A stretch of 40,595 nucleotides of DNA from JBKPIY01 sp046730475 (lineage in GTDB: Bacteria; Actinomycetota; Thermoleophilia; Solirubrobacterales; 70-9). The stretch's first letter is position 1; each line of letters begins with the position of its first letter. The position numbers were made by a program, and so were the translations under genes. Under the pieces are notes generated by a model. That model did not search any database, had not been told where the DNA came from, and saw only the letters and a program-made list of their open reading frames with translations. The stretch is taken from the NCBI GenBank assembly GCA_046730475.1, contig JBKPIY010000004.1, positions 1-40,595 on the forward strand, written 5' to 3'. Positions 31,245 through 37,716 of this stretch are shown here, piece after piece.

Positions 31245-32021
31245 TTACTTCTTCGCTTCCTGGTTCTGCTTCTTTGCGCCCGCCTTCCCGATCAGCTCGC
31301 TCCGCTTGATCGGGACCACCTTGCCGGCCTCGTTCACCCGGGTCTGCGCGGGCCTCTGCGTGATTCGAACCGCGAACTCCCCCTCGGGGACGCTTCCGTC
31401 GGTGTTCACAGCGATCGCTTTGCCCTGGAGTCCCGCCGCGACGCGGTAGCTGACCGTGAAGTCGCCGGCCTGGACCGCGGTCACCTTCCAGATCATCGAG
31501 CGGGTGGATCCCGCCGGAAGCTCGCCGAAGGCGTAGGTGTTGGTCTGGGCCGCCTCGGCGCCGGCCGGGGCCGTCCCGCCGGCCAGCTTCGGATAGCCCT
31601 CCTCGAGCACCCACACTGGGCGAGAGGGGATCGCCAGACCGGGCTGTTGGGAGATCACCGAGAACGGGCCCCCAGCAATCGATTGCGCCTGCCCAGGCGT
31701 GCTGGTCGTCCCGCCGCCCGAGCTTGCCGTCTCGTCGGCGCGGCGGGTGTTGATCGTGATCGCGAGGTCGGGGATCAGCTGATCGGCCTCGTTGCGGACC
31801 GCGAGCTTCAGCTCCGAGGTCTGCGCCAGGCGCTGGAAGGTGGGGAAGTCGGCCTTTACGATCGAGATCGGGAACTTGCCCGACGGCTCGTTCACATCCT
31901 GGCGCTGCCCGCCCCCGCAGGACCCCAGCAGAAGGCTGAAGCCGCAGAGAGCGATTGTCAGTCCCATCCGTAGGCGATCGCGCTGCCGCAGGAGACGGGG
32001 TATGGAGCCGCTCTCCTCCAA
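31245..32021 (-). CDS. Predicted secreted lipoprotein, unknown function
   Basis: A 258-aa protein (from a TTG at 32021) with a lipoprotein signal: Arg-rich n-region, hydrophobic core and lipobox LLGSC with Cys35, followed by GGG. The mature part is soluble and beta-rich with a Gly/Ser/Thr-rich linker (ASSGGGTTSTPGQ) and a Lys/Gln-rich C-terminal tail (GKAGAKKQNQEAKK). I recognise no domain; segments such as GSTRSMIWKVTAVQAGDFTVSYRVAAGL suggest an immunoglobulin-like fold. An ATG at 31967 is an alternative start but leaves a signal peptide without positive charge. TATGTT at 32031-32036 lies nine bases before the TTG. It is divergent from the Mce-type transporter genes. Confidence 0.75.
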   Translation of the reverse strand: MEESGSIPRLLRQRDRLRMGLTIALCGFSLLLGSCGGGQRQDVNEPSGKFPISIVKADFPTFQRLAQTSELKLAVRNEADQLIPDLAITINTRRADETASSGGGTTSTPGQAQSIAGGPFSVISQQPGLAIPSRPVWVLEEGYPKLAGGTAPAGAEAAQTNTYAFGELPAGSTRSMIWKVTAVQAGDFTVSYRVAAGLQGKAIAVNTDGSVPEGEFAVRITQRPAQTRVNEAGKVVPIKRSELIGKAGAKKQNQEAKK

Positions 32022-32213
32022 GGCGGGCGGAACATACCACGGACGATAGGGGCGTCCGCCATACCGATTTTGCGCATTGCGCCGCCGAATCCAGCGGGCC
32101 TCTGGGGGTAGTCGGTGGCGGCGGCGGCGGCGATCAAATAACCTTCGCCGTGCGCCGGTCGTCCGGCGTCGGGGTCGGCCGGCCCGACGGGGGCAGTCGG
32201 CTCGGAGGAGACG
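32022..32213. promoter_or_regulatory. Divergent lipoprotein / Mce-permease regulatory region with structured leader
   Basis: TATGTT (32031-32036, minus strand) is a possible -10 for the lipoprotein. TAACCT (32139-32144, plus strand) is a possible -10 for the permease operon, giving a ~60-base leader. In that leader are two hairpins, CGCCGG-TCGT-CCGGCG (32153-32168) and GTCGG-CCGGC-CCGAC (32174-32188), then the Shine-Dalgarno GGAGGAG. A GGC repeat tract lies just before the -10. Confidence 0.45.
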
Positions 32214-33020
32214 ATGGTCAGATCCCTAGCGGACAGGGCGTTCCTTCCGGCGAAGAGCCTCTTCGAGCAGGTCGGGGACATGATGATCCTCACCGCGAAG
32301 ACGGTGACGTCGGCGCTGCGTCCGCCGTATCCGTACGGCGGCGAGTTCATCGGCCAGTTCCTGTTCGCCCTCCAGCTGTGCTGGTTCCCGATGATGATCT
32401 CCACCCTCGCGTTCGGGTTCGGGGCCCCCGGCCTCCAGGCGGCCAACTTCCTGTCGCTGTTCGGGGCCCTCGACCGCCTCGGGGGCTTCTTCGTGCTCGC
32501 CTCGATCCGGGAGTTCGCCCCCTTCGTCACCGCCGTGGTGGTGGCCGGGGTGGCGGGAACCGCGATCACTGCCGACCTCGGCGCGCGCAAGATCCGCGAG
32601 GAGCTCGACGCCCTCCAGGTGCTCGGGGTGGACCCGATCAAGAACCTGGTGGTGCCGCGCTTCCTCGCCCTGATGCTGATCACCGGGCTGATGGACATCT
32701 ACGCGCTGATCTTCGGGATCGTCGGCGGGATCGGCGCCGAGCTCCTGTACCACGAGCCCCTCGGGGGCTTCTTCGCCACCCTCTTCAACAACGCCTCGAT
32801 CACAGACCTGTGGGGCTCGGTGCTGAAGACCACCCTGTTCGGAGCGATCATCGCGATCGTCTGCTCCTACAAGGGGATGACCGCGTCCGGGGGCGCGGAG
32901 GGGGTGGGGCGCGCCGTCAACGAGGCGGTGGTGATCGCCTTCATGGGGGTGTTCGCATTCAACTACGTCTTCACCCAGACCCTGCTCGCCACCCACCCCG
33001 AGCTCCAGGTGATCAAGTGA
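32214..33020 (+). CDS. MlaE/YrbE-family ABC permease (first of two)
   Basis: A 268-aa integral membrane permease of the MlaE/YrbE (Mce-associated) family. About five or six membrane segments are visible, and the signature region VVVAGVAGTAITADLGARKIREELDALQVLGVDPI matches the family's EExDAL-type cytoplasmic helix. Such permeases work with an MlaF-type ATPase and Mce-domain proteins to move lipids across the envelope. The start has a strong GGAGGAG Shine-Dalgarno. The second permease gene begins ten bases after the stop. No Mce-domain gene is in the window. Confidence 0.92.
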   Translation: MVRSLADRAFLPAKSLFEQVGDMMILTAKTVTSALRPPYPYGGEFIGQFLFALQLCWFPMMISTLAFGFGAPGLQAANFLSLFGALDRLGGFFVLASIREFAPFVTAVVVAGVAGTAITADLGARKIREELDALQVLGVDPIKNLVVPRFLALMLITGLMDIYALIFGIVGGIGAELLYHEPLGGFFATLFNNASITDLWGSVLKTTLFGAIIAIVCSYKGMTASGGAEGVGRAVNEAVVIAFMGVFAFNYVFTQTLLATHPELQVIK

Positions 33021-33030
33021 GGGCGCGCTG

Positions 33031-33831
33031 ATGTCGGCCGGCTGGCTCGCCGTCCCCCGCGGGTGGCTCAACTCGATCGGCGAGATCTTCGGCTTCTGCG
33101 GTCGGGTCGCCGGGCTCGTGTTCACCGGGCGCGTGTTCCAGTTCTTCGGCGAGGCCCTGCGGCAGACGGGGATCCTGGTCCTCGGCTCGACGATCGTGAT
33201 CTGGGGCCTGGTGTTCATCCTCGGCCTCCAGTGCGGGATCGAGGGCGCCTACTTCAACCGCTCGGTTGGCGCTCCCGCCTACGCCGGGGTGTTCGCCGCC
33301 TGGTGCGACCTGCGCGAGGTGATCCCCTACGCGTTCGGCTACATGCTCGCCGCCAAGGTGGGCACCGGGATCGTGGCCGAGCTCGGGGCGATGCGGATCT
33401 CCGACGAGATCGACGCCCTCGAGGTGATGGGGGTTCCCCCGGTCACCTTCCTCGCCGCCACCCGCCTGGTGGCCGCCTGGATCGCCTTCCCCTTCATGTA
33501 TCTGGCCGCCGTCGGGATCGGCTACTTCGCCAGCTGGCTCGCCGTCGTCGAGCAGATCGGCGACGTCTCCTCGGGCGGTTACTTCCTTATCTTCTGGATG
33601 TTCCAGAACCCGCCCGACCTCTTATTCAGCCTGATCAAGGCGATGGTGATGGCGACCGCCATCGTGCTGGTCGGCTGCTACTACGGCTACACCGCCTCCG
33701 GCGGGCCGGTCGGGGTGGGCACCGCGACGGCGAAGTCGATGGTGCTGAACATCGTCCTCGTCCACATCATCGGGATGATGGGAACCCTAGTCTTCTGGGG
33801 GGCCAACCCGCGCGCGCCGATCGGCGGATAG
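33031..33831 (+). CDS. MlaE/YrbE-family ABC permease (second of two)
   Basis: A 266-aa paralog of the preceding permease. The family signature is kept as AKVGTGIVAELGAMRISDEIDALEVMGV, and the C-terminal YYGYTASGGPVGVGTATAKSMVLN corresponds to SYKGMTASGGAEGVGRAV in the first permease. A YrbE pair with one ATPase is the standard arrangement of actinobacterial mce loci, where the two form a heterodimer. The ATG follows GAGGG at a short distance, and translation is probably coupled to the first permease. The ATPase gene follows 54 bases later. Confidence 0.92.
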   Translation: MSAGWLAVPRGWLNSIGEIFGFCGRVAGLVFTGRVFQFFGEALRQTGILVLGSTIVIWGLVFILGLQCGIEGAYFNRSVGAPAYAGVFAAWCDLREVIPYAFGYMLAAKVGTGIVAELGAMRISDEIDALEVMGVPPVTFLAATRLVAAWIAFPFMYLAAVGIGYFASWLAVVEQIGDVSSGGYFLIFWMFQNPPDLLFSLIKAMVMATAIVLVGCYYGYTASGGPVGVGTATAKSMVLNIVLVHIIGMMGTLVFWGANPRAPIGG

Positions 33832-33850
33832 CGCATAATCTCGGATGCGC
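33831..33850 (+). promoter_or_regulatory. Inverted repeat between permease and ATPase genes
   Basis: GCGCAT and ATGCGC flank eight bases (AATCTCGG). A TAATCT hexamer lies within it at 33836-33841. It could be an internal promoter with operator or a small mRNA hairpin. Confidence 0.3.
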
Positions 33851-33885
33851 GACGGGCGAATCGCTAACCCGACGAGGAGGCATTA

Positions 33886-34863
33886 GTGGCCGAGCGCAAG
33901 ACGGGTAGTTCGCGGCGGACGACCTCGAGCGGGTCCTCGAGCGACGGCGGCTCGTCCTCGAGCTCGAACCGGGAGGATCCTCTCGCCGCCCAGGGGTGGG
34001 ACGAGACACAGGAGGACTTCGCCAACCGCGATTACGTGATCCCCGGCGTCGACTCCGACGACCCCGATCCCTACCGGTGGCACACGGGCAAGAAGCGCGA
34101 CCACGGTGGCAAGGACGCGATCGAGATCATCGACCTGGTCAAGCAGTTCGGGCGCACCCGGATCCTGAACGGTTGCAACCTCGGCCTCCCCGACAACATG
34201 ATCTCGATGGTGCTCGGGCCCTCGGGTACCGGCAAGTCGGTCCTGATCAAGCACATCGTCGGCCTGCTCTACCCGGACTCCGGAGACGTCCTCGTCCACG
34301 GCGAGTCGATCCCGAACATGACCGACGACGAGCTATTCGAGACCCGCAAGAAGTTCGGACTCCTGTTCCAGGACGGCGCCCTGTTCGGCTCGATGAACGT
34401 CTACGACAACACCGCCTTCCCCCTGCGCCAGCACACCGACAAGTCGGAGGACGAGATCGAGGAGATCGTCAGCCGGCGACTGCGAGAGGTGGGCCTCACC
34501 GAGGCGACCTACAAGATGCCGAACGAGCTCTCGGGCGGGATGCGCAAGCGGGCGGGGTTCGCCCGCGCCCTGGTGCTCGACCCGGCGATCGTCATGTTCG
34601 ACGAGCCCGACTCGGGCCTCGATCCGGTCCGGACGGCGCTCCTGTGCGAGCTGATCCGCGAGATCCACGCCGAGCACGGCGGCTGCTACCTGGTGATCAG
34701 TCACGATTTGGCCACGGCGCGCCGGATCGCCGAGTTTCTGGCAGTTCTCTGGAAGGGCCGGATCGTGGAGAGTGGTCCGGCGGACGAGCTCTTCAACTCC
34801 GAAAACGAGTTCGTCTCCCAGTTCCTCAACGCCGACGTCCAGGGCCCGCTGGCGATGGACTGA
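33886..34863 (+). CDS. MlaF/Mkl-type ABC transporter ATP-binding protein
   Basis: A 325-aa ATPase. The first ~75 residues are a Ser-rich and acidic extension (GSSRRTTSSGSSSDGGSSSSS) with no known domain and probably disordered. The ABC domain follows: Walker A GPSGTGKS at 111-118, signature LSGGMRKRAGFARAL, Walker B IVMFDEPDSGLDP and the H-loop ISHDLATAR. The signature GGMRKR is typical of Mce-associated ATPases. It energises lipid transport by the two permeases encoded just upstream. The GTG start has GAGGAGG upstream. A bidirectional hairpin terminator follows 48 bases after the stop, so the operon ends here without an mce gene. Confidence 0.93.
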   Translation: MAERKTGSSRRTTSSGSSSDGGSSSSSNREDPLAAQGWDETQEDFANRDYVIPGVDSDDPDPYRWHTGKKRDHGGKDAIEIIDLVKQFGRTRILNGCNLGLPDNMISMVLGPSGTGKSVLIKHIVGLLYPDSGDVLVHGESIPNMTDDELFETRKKFGLLFQDGALFGSMNVYDNTAFPLRQHTDKSEDEIEEIVSRRLREVGLTEATYKMPNELSGGMRKRAGFARALVLDPAIVMFDEPDSGLDPVRTALLCELIREIHAEHGGCYLVISHDLATARRIAEFLAVLWKGRIVESGPADELFNSENEFVSQFLNADVQGPLAMD

Positions 34864-34910
34864 CGCGGTTCCCGGGCAATCACCTCCAACCCGGGTGCCG
34901 GCCGTCGGCA

Positions 34911-34938
34911 AAGAGCGGGGCGGATTAGCCCCGCTCTT
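34911..34938. terminator. Bidirectional hairpin terminator
   Basis: AAGAGCGGGGC and GCCCCGCTCTT form a perfect 11-bp stem with loop GGATTA. It lies between the convergent ATPase and VOC genes and reads equally in both directions, with short T/A ends. Confidence 0.8.
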
Positions 34939-34968
34939 CCCGATCGAGCCCGGCGAATCTCGCCAGGC

Positions 34969-35439
34969 TCAGCTGCTCATCGCGGCCATCGCCTCCTTGC
35001 CGCGCTCGGCGATCTCCTCCGGCGTCAGGTCCTCGATGTGCGTCGCAATCGACCACGCGTGGCCGAACGGGTCGATGACCGTGCCGAAGCGGTCGCCCCA
35101 GAACTGGTCGGCCACCTCCATCGCCACCGTCGCGCCGGCGTCGACCGCCTGCCTGACGACCGAGTCGACGTCGTCGACATACATGAAGATGCTGGCGCTC
35201 GCGCCGCCGAGCTCCTTCGGCGGCTTCGTCGAGGACTGCGGGAACGGATCGGAGAGCATCACCCGCGAGTCCCCGATCTCGAGCTCCGCGTGACCGATCT
35301 TGTTGCCCGGCGCCTCCATGCGCACACTCTCCTTCGCGCCGAACGCCTTCTTGTAGTACTCGATCGCCTGCGCCGCGTCGTCGACGGCCAGGTACGGCGT
35401 GACGGTGTGGTAGCCCTCTGGAATCGGCTTCGCTGCCAT
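34969..35439 (-). CDS. VOC family (glyoxalase/PhnB-like) protein
   Basis: A 156-aa vicinal-oxygen-chelate fold protein of the PhnB-like group: TVTPYLAVDDAAQAIEYYKKAFGA at the N-terminus, HAELEIGDSRVMLSDPFP, then a second beta-alpha-beta unit with FMYVDDVDSVVRQAVDAGA and DRFGTVIDPFGHAWSIATHIED. PhnB-like proteins are dimers whose substrate is usually unknown. The ATG at 35439 has GGAGGGG upstream. The C-terminal LTPEEIAERGKEAM is typical for this subgroup. It stands alone, with a terminator on its 3' side. Confidence 0.9.
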   Translation of the reverse strand: MAAKPIPEGYHTVTPYLAVDDAAQAIEYYKKAFGAKESVRMEAPGNKIGHAELEIGDSRVMLSDPFPQSSTKPPKELGGASASIFMYVDDVDSVVRQAVDAGATVAMEVADQFWGDRFGTVIDPFGHAWSIATHIEDLTPEEIAERGKEAMAAMSS

Positions 35440-35553
35440 GGATCCCCTCCATTTCGATCGGTAACGGAACGCACTCGATCGTACTGCTGGGGCGTTCCCG
35501 AGCGGCCATCATCGGAGGGTCTTAATATCCCCCGGGCAGGACCGGAGCCCGCA

Positions 35554-36309
35554 CTACCCTCGCGCCCGGCGCTCCGCAGCCCTTACTCGGCGCGTCAGGT
35601 CCGCGGCCTCCCGCTTGGCGTCCGCGAGTCTCGCCGTCTCCTGGCGCAGAGCCTCCGTGGCCTGCTCTACCCGCGCACGTAGCCGCTCCTCGCGTCCTGT
35701 GGCGTGGGCAAGCTCCTGTTCCAGGCGCTCGAGCTCACGGCGGGCCTCGGCTAGGGCCACGCGCTTCGCGGCGGGACCGCGCGCTCGCCGGGGCGCGACG
35801 GCGGCGGTGCCCAGCGTCGCAGCCGATCGCTCTCGCTCGAGGCGGCCCCGAACGACGCGCTCGCGGAGCTCCGGGTCGCCGGTTGCGGCCCGCAGCGTTT
35901 CGCCGGCGAGCTCGAGGGCGCGCTCGCTGGCGGGATGGCCTGCCTCGCGCGCGACTCTCTCGGCGAGCTCGATCACTGCGCCGGCGGCCGTGCGCTCTCG
36001 GGCGGCGGCGGCGCGCCACTGGGCCGCCCCCTCGTCCTTCCCCTGCAACGCTCGGCTCTGGGTATCTTCGAGCAGTCGGCTCGTCTCGGCGAACTCCTCC
36101 AGCCGCGCCCGTGAAGAGAGCGCAGCCCGGTTGATCAGCCAGGCCGCCACCGTGGGGCGCCTCAGCTTCCTCACCCGGTCGGCCTCCTCGCGATCGCCGG
36201 CGGCGCGAAGGTCTTTGACGAGCTCGTCTCGCGCGGCCACGAACCCCTCGGGGTGCTCACGGTAGAGCTCGTCCAGCCGCTTCTCGGATACGCCCTTCTC
36301 CACCGCCAC
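35554..36309 (-). CDS. Uncharacterised coiled-coil protein
   Basis: A 251-aa soluble, highly charged protein with no domain I recognise. Residues ~10-60 contain ELYREHPEGFVAARDELVKDLR and LRRPTVAAWLINRAAL, a segment I have seen in uncharacterised actinobacterial proteins. The C-terminal ~75 residues (ARRELERLEQELAHATGREERL onward) form a long heptad-rich coiled coil, Arg/Glu/Ala-rich. No signal peptide or membrane segment. It begins with GTG, with TAATCT seven bases upstream, and a perfect 14-bp palindrome abuts that hexamer, suggesting tight control. A weak 5-bp hairpin (CGGGC/GCCCG) lies after the stop. Confidence 0.8.
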   Translation of the reverse strand: MAVEKGVSEKRLDELYREHPEGFVAARDELVKDLRAAGDREEADRVRKLRRPTVAAWLINRAALSSRARLEEFAETSRLLEDTQSRALQGKDEGAAQWRAAAARERTAAGAVIELAERVAREAGHPASERALELAGETLRAATGDPELRERVVRGRLERERSAATLGTAAVAPRRARGPAAKRVALAEARRELERLEQELAHATGREERLRARVEQATEALRQETARLADAKREAADLTRRVRAAERRARG

Positions 36310-36316
36310 CCCCGCG

Positions 36317-36337
36317 AGATTAGTCTCGGTACCGAGA
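36317..36337 (-). promoter_or_regulatory. Leaderless promoter with abutting 14-bp perfect palindrome
   Basis: On the minus strand, TAATCT (36317-36322) lies seven bases before the GTG at 36309. TCTCGGTACCGAGA (36324-36337) is a perfect 14-bp palindrome one base upstream of that hexamer, in the promoter spacer, where a bound dimer would block RNA polymerase. Confidence 0.5.
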
Positions 36338-36446
36338 AACGGGGCGCCGCTCGCCGACGGCTGGACCTGAGAGCCTCAAGAACGGTGATCAGTTTGAGAC
36401 GGTTCTCTGAGGGAGAATCCCGGCTGGCGACAAAGGAGGCAAGGCG

Positions 36447-36632
36447 ATGACGGAGCACAAGGTGGGAACGCGCGAGGAGTGGCGTGCCGCCCGCGAGGAG
36501 CTGCTCGAGCGCGAGAAGGAGCTGACCCGGCGCAGCGATGAGCTGGCGCGCCAGCGGCGGGAGCTGCCCACGCGGTTCTGGATCCGCCGCCACGGCGAGT
36601 ACGAGGCCGCGCGGGCCGGGGGCGCCGGGTAA
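36447..36632 (+). pseudogene. DUF899 protein remnant with in-frame internal deletion
   Basis: A 61-aa frame with a strong Shine-Dalgarno (AAAGGAGG). Residues 1-41 (MTEHKVGTREEWRAAREELL through RRELP) match the conserved N-terminus of DUF899 thioredoxin-like proteins, which are normally ~230-260 aa. Right after RRELP, where the family continues into the thioredoxin-like core, this frame has TRFWIRRHGEYEAA, which resembles the family's C-terminal W-x-RRHDEYE ending. The simplest reading is loss of the whole core in one deletion that kept the frame. The family comparison is from memory. The product could still be made as a small helical peptide. Confidence 0.6.
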
Positions 36633-36676
36633 CGCCCGCCGATCCGGCCACCCGCGAAGGGCGACACGATCATCCG

Positions 36677-37657
36677 ATGGCGGATCCTGGCCCGCCGCAG
36701 AGGGTGTTCGTCACCGGCGCCGCGGGATTCATCGGGCGAGCGCTCGTCGATCGCTTCCGCGCCCTCGGGAGCGAGGTGCGGGGGGTCGACCTAACGGCGG
36801 GCGCCGGGGACGGAATCATTCGGGGCGACGTCACCGCGCCGGGCGAGTGGCAGCGCCACGCGCAGGGGTGCGACCTCGTGGTGCACACGGCCGCGCTAGT
36901 CGGTGTGTACAGCTCCCACCGCGGATTCTGGGAGAGCAACGTCCTCGCCCCGCGCCTGGCATTGGACGCCGCGATCGCCGGCGGCGCCCAGCGCTTTGTG
37001 CACCTCTCCTCGATCGTCGTGTTCGGCTTCGCCTTCGAGGGCGAGGTCGATGAGCGCACCCCCGTGCGGCCCAATGGGGTGCATTACGTCGACACGAAGA
37101 TCGCCAGTGAGCAGGTCGTGCTGGCCGCGCACTCCGGTGGCGAGCTGCCCTGCACGATCGTCCGACCCGGGGACGTCTACGGCCCTCGGTCGCGACCGTG
37201 GACACTCGAGCCGATCCGGCTGCTCAAGGCCAGACAGCTTGTCCTGCCGGCCGGAGGTCGCGGCATGCACAGTCCCGTGTACGTCGACGACCTCGTCGAG
37301 GGCGTCGTGCGCGCCGCCACCGCGCCGGAGGCAGCCGGGCGGATCTTCATCCTCACGGGGCCAGAGCACGCCACGATCGGCGACTTCGTGGGGCACTATT
37401 GCCGCATGCTTGGCATCGAGCGCCCCCGTACCGCCCCAACGCCGGTCGCCCGCAACGTCGCTCGGGTTCTGGACGGCGTTGCGCGGCTGCGCGGCCGGCG
37501 CAGCGAGGTGACCCCGGCGGCGGTCGACTACTTCACCCGCCGCGGCACCTACTCGATCCGCCGCGCGCGCGAAGTCCTCGGCTATGCGCCCGCGCACGAC
37601 CTGTCCTCGGGGATGCGCCTGACGGAGCAGTGGCTGAGGTCGGCCGGCCTGATTTGA
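36677..37657 (+). CDS. Extended SDR family NAD(P)-dependent epimerase/dehydratase
   Basis: A 326-aa extended SDR, the third in the window. The Rossmann motif is TGAAGFIGRAL near residue 13, the Ser strand is HLSSIVVFGFAFEG and the active-site YxxxK is YVDTK. It is closest in layout to the SDR at 11446 (YVDSK) but shares few flanking residues, so it is not a recent copy. The substrate is unknown, likely a sugar nucleotide or an isoprenoid/steroid-like alcohol. No Shine-Dalgarno is present; the CACGAT six bases before the ATG is a weak -10 match. It follows the DUF899 remnant by 44 bases and precedes the ABC1-kinase gene by about 60. Confidence 0.88.
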   Translation: MADPGPPQRVFVTGAAGFIGRALVDRFRALGSEVRGVDLTAGAGDGIIRGDVTAPGEWQRHAQGCDLVVHTAALVGVYSSHRGFWESNVLAPRLALDAAIAGGAQRFVHLSSIVVFGFAFEGEVDERTPVRPNGVHYVDTKIASEQVVLAAHSGGELPCTIVRPGDVYGPRSRPWTLEPIRLLKARQLVLPAGGRGMHSPVYVDDLVEGVVRAATAPEAAGRIFILTGPEHATIGDFVGHYCRMLGIERPRTAPTPVARNVARVLDGVARLRGRRSEVTPAAVDYFTRRGTYSIRRAREVLGYAPAHDLSSGMRLTEQWLRSAGLI

Positions 37658-37716
37658 GCAGGGCCGCCAGGCCAGCGGAACGCCGATCAGGAAGGTGACG
37701 CCCGTTTCCGCGGCCG

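Noticed and set aside
32116..32134. GGC triplet tract as a functional repeat
   Set aside because: Short GGC runs are common in DNA of this composition, and it lies upstream of the predicted promoter.
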